Source: UBA12481 sp012523435 (GTDB lineage: Bacteria > Bacteroidota > Bacteroidia > Bacteroidales > UBA12481). From it: DNA of 64,000 nt. How positions within the stretch are numbered: the first letter of the stretch is position 1; each line of letters begins with the position of its first letter. The translations under genes were made by a program, and so were the position numbers. The notes beneath the pieces were generated by a model. The model searched no databases, had not been told where the DNA came from, and was given only the letters and a program-made list of their open reading frames with translations. Positions 51,597 to 60,597 of this stretch are shown in pieces. The stretch lies in NCBI GenBank assembly GCA_028686135.1, contig JAQUCP010000002.1, positions 123,072 through 187,071 of the forward strand. Direction: 5' to 3'.

Positions 51597-53443
51597 TGAA
51601 TATCATAAAAAGCTTCAGACGATTTAGCTGGTTGGGACTGGCACTGTTCGGTCTGGCTGGCGGTGTTGGCGTCATGGCCCAGGAAGCAATTGAATTTGTT
51701 GCCAGTGCGCCAAAGGTGGTAGCCGTGGGTGAAGCATTCCGCGTATCTTTTTCGGTTAATGCGAAAGCTGACCATTTTTCCGGACCAAAGATCGAGGGTT
51801 TTCACTTTTCTGGCCCGATGCTCTCTACCAGCATGAGTACCCAGATCATAAACAATCAGGTAACCCAATCAGCCTCATACACTTACAATTATACTTTGCA
51901 AGCAACCGAGGAGGGAGTCTTTACTATTCCTGCTGCCACAGTAACCGTTAAAGGTAAAGAATACACAACCGATCCGGTTAAAATTGAAGTCGTTAAAGGC
52001 CAAAATGAATCGGCGAGAGCTAACACGGGCCAAGTCGAAGATTCTCAACCGGGAGTAAAGGCCGAAGATCTTTTTGTACGGGTCGAGCTCGACCGCAACC
52101 AGGTTTTCAAAGGAGAACATATTGTGGCCACCATCAAAATATATTCACGTGTGAACTTGGCCAGACTTGGTGAGATGAAGATGCCCTCGTTCAGTGGTTT
52201 CTGGAGCCAGGAGGTTATGACACCAGCCCAGGTTAACCTGGAACGTACCAATTATAAAGGCCAGCTATATAACATGGGGATCATCCGTCAAACAATTTTA
52301 GTGCCCCAACAAACTGGAACCATTAAGATAGAACCCTTTGAACTGGAATGTTTTGTCAGTGTACCAAGCCAACGCTCACGATCGGTTTTCGATGATTTTT
52401 TCGGTGATGGATTTTTTGGTAGTTATGAAACCTTGTCTCGCAAACTCGTCAGCCCACCGATGGAAGTCAAAGTTAAACCGTTCCCAGTGAGCCCCCCTCC
52501 CGGATATACCGGAGCGGTTGGGAATTTTTCGGTGTCAGCGAATCTGGACAAAACCACTGTAAAGACTAATGAACCCGTCAATCTAAAGGTGGTCATTAAA
52601 GGTAATGGAAACCTGAAGTTGATCGACCTTCCCTCGTTCCGGTTTCCGGCCGACTTGGAGGTGTATGATCCGAAAGTCAAAGATCAGATTGAAGCAGGCC
52701 TGAATGGGATTTCAGGTTCAAAAACCTTTGATTATCTGATCATTCCACGATTTCCCGGGTCGTTTGAAATCCCTAGCTGGAGCTTCACCTGGTTTGATCC
52801 TTCTGCCGGAGAGTTCAGAACCTTTACCACCAACCCCATGGTCATTGAGGTGGAGAGAGGTGAAAACGATTCTGAAGCAACAGTCATGAGCGCCCCCGGA
52901 AGAGAGAATATCCGATTCCTTGGACAGGATGTCCGCTTCATTAAGACAGAAACCCCGCGAATCAGACCAACTGGTAATTCCATTTACGGATCCAAAGGGT
53001 TTATTTTCAGCTACATCATAGCTCTTCTGATCTTTGTGCTCGGAATCCTCATGCTCCACCATCGTTTCAAATCACAGGCTGATCAGGAGGGTAGCCGATA
53101 CCGACGCGCCAGCTCAGTCATCAGAAAAAGATTAGCCAAAACCCGCTCCCATCTTGCCAAACAGGAGCATGAGCTGGCTTTGGAATCACTTATAAAGGCA
53201 ATATGGGGCTACCTTGGCGATAAGCTGAATATGGATCAGACAATGCTCAACCGGGAGAATATCAGGGAGATGCTCGAAGGTAAAAATATGAGTCCGGAAA
53301 CAATCCTGGATTTGGAACAGCTGCTTGATAATATCGAATTCCTTCGCTATGCACCAGGACAAAGCGTAGCAGACTATGATACACTGGTAACCAAGGCGTC
53401 TGACTTAATTATGAAAATCGAAAAATCATATCGGAGGAGTTGA
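51596..53443 (+). CDS. batD: BatD, exported beta-domain protein
   Basis: 615 residues from the ATG at 51596, which overlaps the batC stop; a TTG six bases earlier is a less likely start. It has a signal peptide (WLGLALFGLAGGVGVMAQ), a long extracytoplasmic region of several Ig-like beta domains, one membrane helix near 465-485 (FIFSYIIALLIFVLGILML), and a cytoplasmic helical C-terminus. The plan is that of the BatD/oxygen-tolerance family. BatE starts one base after its stop. Confidence 0.9.
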   Translation: MNIIKSFRRFSWLGLALFGLAGGVGVMAQEAIEFVASAPKVVAVGEAFRVSFSVNAKADHFSGPKIEGFHFSGPMLSTSMSTQIINNQVTQSASYTYNYTLQATEEGVFTIPAATVTVKGKEYTTDPVKIEVVKGQNESARANTGQVEDSQPGVKAEDLFVRVELDRNQVFKGEHIVATIKIYSRVNLARLGEMKMPSFSGFWSQEVMTPAQVNLERTNYKGQLYNMGIIRQTILVPQQTGTIKIEPFELECFVSVPSQRSRSVFDDFFGDGFFGSYETLSRKLVSPPMEVKVKPFPVSPPPGYTGAVGNFSVSANLDKTTVKTNEPVNLKVVIKGNGNLKLIDLPSFRFPADLEVYDPKVKDQIEAGLNGISGSKTFDYLIIPRFPGSFEIPSWSFTWFDPSAGEFRTFTTNPMVIEVERGENDSEATVMSAPGRENIRFLGQDVRFIKTETPRIRPTGNSIYGSKGFIFSYIIALLIFVLGILMLHHRFKSQADQEGSRYRRASSVIRKRLAKTRSHLAKQEHELALESLIKAIWGYLGDKLNMDQTMLNRENIREMLEGKNMSPETILDLEQLLDNIEFLRYAPGQSVADYDTLVTKASDLIMKIEKSYRRS

Positions 53444-53444
53444 C

Positions 53445-54218
53445 ATGAACCGAATAATCATTTCATTCATTTCATTCATTTTATTCCTCTTCGCCTTTAT
53501 CCCTTCCAGGGCCAACACAGGCGAACCAGAACTGCTGTTTCAGAAGGCCAATCAACTCTATCTTGCCGGCGACCTCCCAGCCGCCAGGGAAGAATACCTC
53601 AAAATTTTGGATGCTGGATTGGAATCAGCCGAGGTCTATTACAATTTGGGGAATACCTGCTACAAGATGGGAATCATCCCATCGGCTATCCTCTACTACG
53701 AAAAGTCACTGGTTCTCAACCCAAGAGATGAGGATACCCAGTTTAATCTATCCCTTGCAAATGAACTCATCGTTGATAAAATTGAACCCTTAAACCGATT
53801 TTTTATTAATCGGTGGATCGGGTCTCTGACAAACCTGCTCGGAACCGACAGCTGGGCCTTGATTAGCTTGATTACCTTCATTTTGGCGCTGGCTTCATTC
53901 GTAATTATTTATGGTACAAGGCGATTGGCAATAAAAAAAGCACTACTTTTGTGCGCCATTTTATTATCATTGATGTCTGTTTCAAGTTTATTGCTAGCTC
54001 ATAAATCACACCGGGCGCTGAATGTTACTCCTTCGGCCATTGTTTTTGCCCCGAGCATCACAGCAAAAAGCTCACCCGATAACAGCGGAACTGACCTGTT
54101 TGTGCTCCACGAAGGAACTAAGGTCAGAATTACCGATCAGGTTGGCAACTGGGTCCGCATTCGCCTGGCAGATGGCAACCAGGCTTGGATCCCAGCAGAC
54201 TCAGTGGAAAAAATTTAA
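53445..54218 (+). CDS. batE: BatE, TPR and SH3-like membrane protein
   Basis: 257 residues: a signal or first helix (IISFISFILFLFAFIPS), TPR repeats (about 28-105, VYYNLGNTCYKMGIIPSAIL), two membrane helices (about 130-155 and 163-182) and a C-terminal SH3-like domain (about 217-257, LHEGTKVRITDQVGNWVRIR). SH3b domains of this type often bind peptidoglycan. A GGAGG sequence just upstream is an unusually good ribosome site for this window. Last of the named Bat genes. Confidence 0.9.
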   Translation: MNRIIISFISFILFLFAFIPSRANTGEPELLFQKANQLYLAGDLPAAREEYLKILDAGLESAEVYYNLGNTCYKMGIIPSAILYYEKSLVLNPRDEDTQFNLSLANELIVDKIEPLNRFFINRWIGSLTNLLGTDSWALISLITFILALASFVIIYGTRRLAIKKALLLCAILLSLMSVSSLLLAHKSHRALNVTPSAIVFAPSITAKSSPDNSGTDLFVLHEGTKVRITDQVGNWVRIRLADGNQAWIPADSVEKI

Positions 54219-54224
54219 TCCCTG

Positions 54225-55487
54225 ATGCGTTCATTTGCTTCTATTTCCTTTGTGCTAATTATCCTTATCCTGATCGACCTGTATGTTTTTAAAGGGTTGA
54301 AAGCCCTTGTCGGTCGGAAAAAGCCCCAATGCAAGAAGATCTTTCGGCTGGCCTACTGGATATTTTCCTTATTGCTTATTGCTGCCTTCGTCTTCTTCTA
54401 CCTTCATTATGAGGCCGACCCCGAAAACAGCACCCGATACCGCCACCTGCTTACGTTCAATGCCGTCCTGATCGCCCAGCTCGTCTTTAAGGTGGTTTAC
54501 CTGGTTTTTGAGCTCATTCGGGATTTCCTAAGATTGTTGAAATGGCTGATTAGCAAAAAGAAAAGACCGGTGTACCAAGAGGTCCATCCGGATCAGGCTA
54601 TCGACCGGAAAGAGTTTTTACGTAAAGCCGGAATCATGACAGCTGCCCTACCCTTTCTGGGTGTCATTCAGGGTATTGGGTGGGGTCGTTTCAATTTTAA
54701 ATTACACCACAAGAAACTGTATCTCAACAATCTACCAAAAGAGTTCAATGGGCTGCGCATTGTTCAGCTGTCCGATGCTCACCTGGGTGGGTTTGCTGGA
54801 CAACAGGAGCGCCTGTACGAAGTAACGGAGATGATCCAGGAGCTGAATCCAGATCTCGTGGTATTCACCGGAGATATGGTCAATAACTTCGCATCCGAGA
54901 TGAACGGATGGACAAGGGTGTTTGCCGATATGCCAGCAAAAATTGGGAAATTCTCTATACTCGGAAACCACGACTATGGCGATTATTCCGAATGGCCGAG
55001 CAAGGATGCCAAGACTCAAAACCTCCAGCAGATCATAAGAAACCAACAAAAGATGGGCTATCAGGTTCTGCAAAATGAAAATGTCCGCATCTTTCGCGAT
55101 GGTGCTTCAATCTTCCTTGCTGGAATGGAACATTGGGGTAATCCCCCCTTCCCTCAATATGGTGATCTGAATAAAACCCTTGAAGGAATTCCAGCCGATG
55201 CCTTCACCATTCTGCTTTCTCATAGCCCCGATCATTGGTCGGAACAGGTGCTTCCCCAAACGAATATCCCGCTGACTCTTTCCGGCCACACTCACGGCTT
55301 TCAGTTCGGCATCGAAATCGGGTCTTTCCAGATCAGTCCGGTGAGATTGCTGTACAAGCATTGGGCCGGGTTATACCAGGAGGGATCCCAGTACCTGTAT
55401 GTTAATCGTGGGTTGGGTGTCCTTGGATTCCCTGGCCGGGTGGGCATCTGGCCCGAAATCACCCTATTGGAACTCTACCGAGGATAA
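54225..55487 (+). CDS. Membrane-bound metallophosphoesterase
   Basis: 420 residues: several N-terminal hydrophobic helices (about 1-95) and a calcineurin-like phosphoesterase domain (about 165-420). The five metal-binding blocks are visible as LSDAHLGG, FTGDMVNN, LGNHDYGD, LLSHSPDHW and LSGHTHGFQFG. YkuE-like enzymes of this type may act on lipid phosphates such as UDP-diacylglucosamine, but the substrate is unknown here. It begins six bases after batE and so probably shares its transcript. Its 3' end overlaps the DUF4249 gene on the other strand by 13 bases. Confidence 0.87.
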   Translation: MRSFASISFVLIILILIDLYVFKGLKALVGRKKPQCKKIFRLAYWIFSLLLIAAFVFFYLHYEADPENSTRYRHLLTFNAVLIAQLVFKVVYLVFELIRDFLRLLKWLISKKKRPVYQEVHPDQAIDRKEFLRKAGIMTAALPFLGVIQGIGWGRFNFKLHHKKLYLNNLPKEFNGLRIVQLSDAHLGGFAGQQERLYEVTEMIQELNPDLVVFTGDMVNNFASEMNGWTRVFADMPAKIGKFSILGNHDYGDYSEWPSKDAKTQNLQQIIRNQQKMGYQVLQNENVRIFRDGASIFLAGMEHWGNPPFPQYGDLNKTLEGIPADAFTILLSHSPDHWSEQVLPQTNIPLTLSGHTHGFQFGIEIGSFQISPVRLLYKHWAGLYQEGSQYLYVNRGLGVLGFPGRVGIWPEITLLELYRG

Positions 55488-56398
55488 CCAGTTCCCCAAA
55501 AGATGAATTTCCGTTCGCTAAAAGATCGCGAAGATAAAATCCCAAATCCCCCATTTACGTTGGTAAATACTTTGACGGGCTCGGAAAATGGGTTACTGTG
55601 TGCTTCGTAATAAGCCTGACTGCTAATAGCATAGAGATAATAGGCCTCTTCAATCTTCTCTAACCGGATGGTAATCCAGACGGTATCAGAAAAAGTTAAA
55701 GCATAATCACTGACGCCAACCTCGATACTTTTGCTCGCGCCTTCAAACAAGCGGTCAGAAAAGTAAATCGACCCCCGGTAATTGACACCCTCTTCTTCGA
55801 GAAATGCATCAAGATCCGATAGGTAAACAGATGTCGTGATCCGCTCAGAAGGGAAACCCGGATCATCAAAACCGCCAAAATCATAAGTCATCTCAGCTGA
55901 AATGCCATAATAATCCTTTCCAACAGGATCATCAAAGGTGATCTTAAAGTTAACCAGCTGCTGACCGTAATCCAAAATTTCATGCGTTGTGTCCAATGTC
56001 AGAATGGACACTGGTGACTGAATCGTGGTCGTAGCTTCAGCAGAAGCCATACCAGCTTTCGTTGCGGTAATTCGATACTCCTCCCCAACTGCAGCCCGAA
56101 CACCAGGCAGAGAATAAAATCCGACCGAATCATACACCATCCGCCCGAGTAACTCATTATCCCGATACAAATCAACCTCAGCATCAGAAAGATAGAGAAA
56201 GGAATCGGGCTCCAGTACCGAGAGGCTCAGCGAAAGGTTCACGTTAACCAGCGAATCCGGAGCTAATAATCCGTTTATGACAATTTTCCGGTCCTGGTCC
56301 GGGAGATCAATCGGGATAATCTTTTCACAACTACTCACAGAAACTATCAGTAATATGCTAAATATTAATGAGTTGCCAATATTTTGAAATAGTTTCAT
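55475..56398 (-). CDS. DUF4249 outer-membrane-associated lipoprotein
   Basis: 307 residues starting with a lipoprotein signal (ILLIVSVSSC, lipidated Cys near 24) and CEKIIPIDLPDQDRKIVING, the hallmark of DUF4249. The rest is beta-rich with a fibronectin-like look. Such proteins are encoded next to TonB receptors in Bacteroidota and probably act as surface partners. It starts one base after the receptor stop. Ligand unknown. Confidence 0.85.
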   Translation of the reverse strand: MKLFQNIGNSLIFSILLIVSVSSCEKIIPIDLPDQDRKIVINGLLAPDSLVNVNLSLSLSVLEPDSFLYLSDAEVDLYRDNELLGRMVYDSVGFYSLPGVRAAVGEEYRITATKAGMASAEATTTIQSPVSILTLDTTHEILDYGQQLVNFKITFDDPVGKDYYGISAEMTYDFGGFDDPGFPSERITTSVYLSDLDAFLEEEGVNYRGSIYFSDRLFEGASKSIEVGVSDYALTFSDTVWITIRLEKIEEAYYLYAISSQAYYEAHSNPFSEPVKVFTNVNGGFGILSSRSFSERKFIFWGTGYPR

Positions 56399-56399
56399 G

Positions 56400-58781
56400 C
56401 TATCTGATTTTAAAGCTATAACTGATCGAGGGGATCAGTGGGAACAGCGAGTAAAGTTTCAGGACACTCTCAGTGGTACCATCCTCATTCATGATCTTGT
56501 CAAAATCCAAGAAAAACGGATTTTTCCTGTTGTAGGCATTATAGAGGCCCAGCGACCAAGTTCGCTCGCCCCATTTTTTCTCTTTACGGAAATTCACACC
56601 GATATCCAGTCGATGATAGGCAGGAACCCGGTAGGAGTTCCGCTTTTCGAAATACTCCAATCCGTCGAACCAACGCATGTCACCCCACCAGCTTCCGATC
56701 GAGGCATATTTTTCCAAGGGCAGGGTGACGGCATTACCGGTACCGTATACCCAAGTGATTCCCATATCAATATGGTCATTAAACCGATAGTTGAAAACAA
56801 TGGAGATATCATGCCGCCTGTCGTATCGATAAGGGAACCATTCTCCGAAACTGATGCTATCAAATCGACGGTTACTCCAGGATAAGGTGTAGCCGATCCA
56901 TCCGGATGTTTTTCCATACTGCTTGCGCGCCAAGAACTCTAATCCATAGGCTAATCCTTCTCCGACCTCCAGTTTATCCTCCCAATCATCCTGAACCGAA
57001 AAGAAGCTGGCGCCCTCTTTATACTCAATCAGATTATCCATCATCTTGTAGTATCCCTCAAGGCTTAGTTCCCACTCATCCGAAGGTTCATAAACCACTC
57101 CCAGGGCAAATTGTTGAGCCTTTTGGGGCGGAATGCGATCGGTAGCCGGCACCCATAGATCCGTAGGCAATCCAATGGTACTGTTCGTCAAGAGATGGAT
57201 ATATTGAGTCATCCGGGTATAGGCACCCTTCACTGAAACCTTTTCGTTGACCATGTAACGTGCTGATATTCTGGGCTCTATTGATTTGTATAACGAATCC
57301 CTTACTTTAAAACCTGAAAGATGAATTCCAAGGTTGGCCTTCAGTCGCGGAGTGATCGTCCAGTCATCTTCCAAATAGATCGATCCCTCATGAGCATAGA
57401 TATTCGTATTTCCAAAAGTGGTGTCGATAGCTGCCCCCTCTTGCCCGTTTCCACCAAAATCCATTAAAAACACCGTTACACCTGGTTTAAAGGTGTGGTA
57501 GATTTGATTATAGCCAAATCTCATATTATGATCCGGACCCGGGGTGTAATCAAAATCGATCTTCCCAGCCCAGTCAACAATACCAGAATTGTAAGAGAAT
57601 TGATACTTATGCTCGATGACACCATCCCGCTCTTCCTGATCGAGCAAAGAGGTCAGAAAGTTATACTGGCTATAAGTCAATGTGGTGTTGCTGAACAATT
57701 TAGGTGTTATGACATAATTCCAGCGCAGAGCAGTGGTAAAATTTCCCCATCCTAAACCGGTTTCATCTTCCCAACGGTAATCCCTACCTTTTTGAACCGA
57801 CCCCAGATAGGCTTTGTCATCGCCGGAATAGACACTCAAGAAAAGACGGCTACGATCCGAAAACTTGTGGTTAACCTTAGCATTTAGATCATAGAAATAG
57901 TATCCGGCTTTAAAATTGTCAATATCACCACCCGCCTGCAATCTGATTAATGGCCTGGCTAACAAATCAATATAAGTTCTTCTGGCTGAGACAATAAAGG
58001 AGGTTCTCTCCTTGATGATCGGACCCTCAACAGTCAATTTACTTGATATCAGGCCAATACTTCCATCGACAGAGAATTTTTTATTGTTTCCATCCTTCAT
58101 TCGGATATCCAGAACAGATGAGAGACGTCCTCCGTATCTAGCTGGAAATCCTCCAGTAATGAGTTTAACAGTCTGAATGGCATCCGGATTAAAGACAGAG
58201 AAAAACCCAAAGAGATGATTCGCATTATAAACCGGCACTCCGTCAAGCAAGATCAGGTTCTGGTCTGGCCCCCCACCTCTGACGTAAATTCCGCTGGTTC
58301 CTTCATTTCCTCCCTTAACCCCGGGAAGAAGCTGCAAGGCTTTCAACACATCCACTTCGCCCAGTAATACCGGAAGGCTTTTAATCGTATTTGCCGATAA
58401 CTCTGTCATACTCATTTGAGTACTTCGGACCGCTGATCTGGAACGTTCGGCTGAAATGACGACCTCATCAATATCGATTACCGGTTCCAGCGTGAGATTG
58501 ATGACCGTATCGCGGCTCAGGTCTATTTCGATCTGCTCAGTTTGGTAGCCTACATAGCTATAGACAATTTCTACTTTCCCCGCTGGTAGGGTCAGACTGT
58601 AGAACCCGTACACATTCGAAGCGACCCCTTTCAAAGTGGAAGATTCATAGACGTTGGCCGAGATCAGTTTCTCGCCTGTATTCCGGTCTTCCAACGTGCC
58701 GCTAATCGTAACTTTCTGGCTCCAAAGTGATTGGGACAAGAGCAGAAGAGCCATAGAAACGGTAAGACGAAGCATCACCAT
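56400..58781 (-). CDS. TonB-dependent receptor with CarboxypepD_reg-like domain
   Basis: 793 residues: signal peptide (SMALLLLSQSLWSQ), a carboxypeptidase-regulatory-like beta domain (about 22-105, GTLEDRNTGEKLISANVYES), a plug (about 120-225, with GGNEGTSGIYVRGGGPDQN and LITGGFPARYGGRLSS) and a 22-strand type barrel. It pairs with the DUF4249 lipoprotein gene. This plan is SusC-like but the partner is not SusD, so a peptide, metal chelate or other ligand is possible. No riboswitch or Fur-type site was recognised upstream. Confidence 0.9.
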   Translation of the reverse strand: MVMLRLTVSMALLLLSQSLWSQKVTISGTLEDRNTGEKLISANVYESSTLKGVASNVYGFYSLTLPAGKVEIVYSYVGYQTEQIEIDLSRDTVINLTLEPVIDIDEVVISAERSRSAVRSTQMSMTELSANTIKSLPVLLGEVDVLKALQLLPGVKGGNEGTSGIYVRGGGPDQNLILLDGVPVYNANHLFGFFSVFNPDAIQTVKLITGGFPARYGGRLSSVLDIRMKDGNNKKFSVDGSIGLISSKLTVEGPIIKERTSFIVSARRTYIDLLARPLIRLQAGGDIDNFKAGYYFYDLNAKVNHKFSDRSRLFLSVYSGDDKAYLGSVQKGRDYRWEDETGLGWGNFTTALRWNYVITPKLFSNTTLTYSQYNFLTSLLDQEERDGVIEHKYQFSYNSGIVDWAGKIDFDYTPGPDHNMRFGYNQIYHTFKPGVTVFLMDFGGNGQEGAAIDTTFGNTNIYAHEGSIYLEDDWTITPRLKANLGIHLSGFKVRDSLYKSIEPRISARYMVNEKVSVKGAYTRMTQYIHLLTNSTIGLPTDLWVPATDRIPPQKAQQFALGVVYEPSDEWELSLEGYYKMMDNLIEYKEGASFFSVQDDWEDKLEVGEGLAYGLEFLARKQYGKTSGWIGYTLSWSNRRFDSISFGEWFPYRYDRRHDISIVFNYRFNDHIDMGITWVYGTGNAVTLPLEKYASIGSWWGDMRWFDGLEYFEKRNSYRVPAYHRLDIGVNFRKEKKWGERTWSLGLYNAYNRKNPFFLDFDKIMNEDGTTESVLKLYSLFPLIPSISYSFKIR

Positions 58782-58807
58782 TTGTTTGATTATTAGAATT
58801 AAACGAG

Positions 58808-59215
58808 TCAGGTGAAATATGGTTCAAGCGTTTCCAGCAATTCCTTTGGGGGTCTAACAGGCCGACGAGTTTCCGAATTGGTAAAAACCAGATCGCAGGA
58901 GGCTTCGTTTGCAATCTCACCTTTCTCGTTAAGTATTTGATAATGGAAGGTGATCTTAGCTGTTGGCATCTTCTTTAATGACGTTCTGATGGTAATCAAC
59001 TCATCATACCCAATCGGCCTTATATATTTGATCTCCAAACGGGTAACAGGCATCATGATTCCACGTTCTTCGAGATCACGGTAGGTGAGTCCTGAGGCAC
59101 GAATCAGTTCGGTGCGCCCGATTTCATAAAACTCGGCATAACGTCCATAATAGACGTATCCCATCTGATCGGTTTCACCGTAACGTATCCTAATTTGAGT
59201 ATCCTTTGTATACAT
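58808..59215 (-). CDS. Acyl-CoA thioesterase, YbgC/4HBT hotdog family
   Basis: 135 residues forming one hotdog fold. The catalytic Asp is in RYGETDQMGYVYYGRYAEFY (about 10-29), the YbgC/4-hydroxybenzoyl-CoA thioesterase signature. The substrate is unknown. It has its own promoter very close to the start codon, and the TonB receptor starts 26 bases downstream. Confidence 0.88.
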   Translation of the reverse strand: MYTKDTQIRIRYGETDQMGYVYYGRYAEFYEIGRTELIRASGLTYRDLEERGIMMPVTRLEIKYIRPIGYDELITIRTSLKKMPTAKITFHYQILNEKGEIANEASCDLVFTNSETRRPVRPPKELLETLEPYFT

Positions 59216-59222
59216 AATGGCA

Positions 59223-59256
59223 CAAAGGTATCGGTAATTACTTGAGAAGGTGCAAA
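59223..59256 (-). promoter_or_regulatory. Promoter of the thioesterase gene (near-leaderless)
   Basis: On the minus strand TTTG (59256-59253), 22 bases, then TACCTTTG (59230-59223). The predicted start, near 59217, is only a base or two before the ATG (59215), so the mRNA would be almost leaderless. A dyad CCTTTGT/ACAAAGG (59203-59209 and 59222-59228) spans the start codon. Confidence 0.5.
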
Positions 59257-59260
59257 TTGT

Positions 59261-60553
59261 TCAGAAATCAACTGTTCCGAACAGGTCATAATCACTAAAG
59301 GCCGTGATTTTCACCTGATAGAAACGGCCATTCCGGAGTTGGCGATGTTCAGAGGTGACCAGTATTTCGGGATCTACTTCGGGCGAATCATATTCACTTC
59401 TCCCGACGTAATAATTTCCCTCTTTCCTGTCGATCAATACTTTAAGCTGTTTTCCGACTTTTTCCTGATTCAGTCCTGCTGAAATCTTTTGCTGGGTTTC
59501 CATCAGGATAGATAGCCTTTCCTGCTTGATCTCATCGGGCACATCATCCTCGTAATGGGTATCAGCATAGGTTCCCTCTTCGGGCGAATAGGTGAATATT
59601 CCCAGGCGATCAAATCGAACCTGTTCGACAAAAGCCCGGAGTTCTTCAAAATCGCGGTCGGTTTCTCCTGGATGTCCCACGAGAAGAGTTGTTCGCAAGG
59701 AGAGGTTAGGAATCTCCTCTCTTAACTGTTGGATCAGGCTCTGTGTCCGCTCTTTGGAAATACCCCGCTTCATCTTTCTCAACATCCGGTTGCTGATGTG
59801 TTGTACCGGGATATCCAGATAGTTGCAGATCTTCTCAGAACTTGCTATCTTCTTGATTAATTGAGAATTTACATCATTCGGATAAGCATAATGAAGTCGG
59901 ATCCATTCAATTCCGGTGATCTCTTCAAGCTGATTGAGTAGCGGCAGAAGCATGGATTTACGGTAGCGATCCCGACCGTAGTAAGAAAGGTCTTGAGCAA
60001 TCAGGATTAATTCGCGTACTCCCTTCGATGCCAGAAATTTGGCTTCAGAGACCAGGTCTTCAATCGATCGTGAGACATATTTTCCCCGGATAGCCGGGAT
60101 AGCGCAGAAGGCGCAGTTACGATTGCAACCTTCTGATATTTTTAGGTAAGCGTAGTGCCGTGGGGTTGAATGGATCCGCTGGTTAAGGAGTTCCGGGTTG
60201 AATTCGGAACCTAGTGATTTAAGCAATCCGGCCAGCTCATCCACTCCAAACCAGTCGTCAACTTCAGGTAACTCGGTCTGTAGGTCTTTCCGATAACGTT
60301 GGACCAAGCAGCCCATCGCCATAATTTTCTTAATCCTGCCGGCATTTCTTGCTTCGATTGCTTCGAGAAGCACATTGATAGATTCCTCCATCGCGTCATG
60401 GATAAAGCCACAGGTATTAACGATGAGCAGATCGGCATTCACCCGTGCTGGGTCTATTCTAAGCTGATGACCCCTGGCTATCAGTTGAGTCATCAGGGAT
60501 TCTGAATCCACCAAGTTCTTTGAACAGCCAAGATTGATGATATCAATTCGCAA
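59261..60553 (-). CDS. rimO: Ribosomal protein S12 methylthiotransferase RimO
   Basis: Radical SAM enzyme that adds a methylthio group to Asp89 of ribosomal protein S12. 430 residues: N-terminal UPF0004 domain with cluster ligands Cys10, Cys48 and Cys82, the radical SAM CNRNCAFC with Cys143, Cys147 and Cys150, and a C-terminal TRAM domain (about 365-430). The opening MRIDIINLGCSKNLVDSESL separates RimO from MiaB. Located downstream of ftsY, as is usual in Bacteroidota. Confidence 0.95.
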   Translation of the reverse strand: MRIDIINLGCSKNLVDSESLMTQLIARGHQLRIDPARVNADLLIVNTCGFIHDAMEESINVLLEAIEARNAGRIKKIMAMGCLVQRYRKDLQTELPEVDDWFGVDELAGLLKSLGSEFNPELLNQRIHSTPRHYAYLKISEGCNRNCAFCAIPAIRGKYVSRSIEDLVSEAKFLASKGVRELILIAQDLSYYGRDRYRKSMLLPLLNQLEEITGIEWIRLHYAYPNDVNSQLIKKIASSEKICNYLDIPVQHISNRMLRKMKRGISKERTQSLIQQLREEIPNLSLRTTLLVGHPGETDRDFEELRAFVEQVRFDRLGIFTYSPEEGTYADTHYEDDVPDEIKQERLSILMETQQKISAGLNQEKVGKQLKVLIDRKEGNYYVGRSEYDSPEVDPEILVTSEHRQLRNGRFYQVKITAFSDYDLFGTVDF

Positions 60554-60597
60554 AGCAGGAGGAGTTAATGATTGTGAAGATACTAGATATCAAATGA

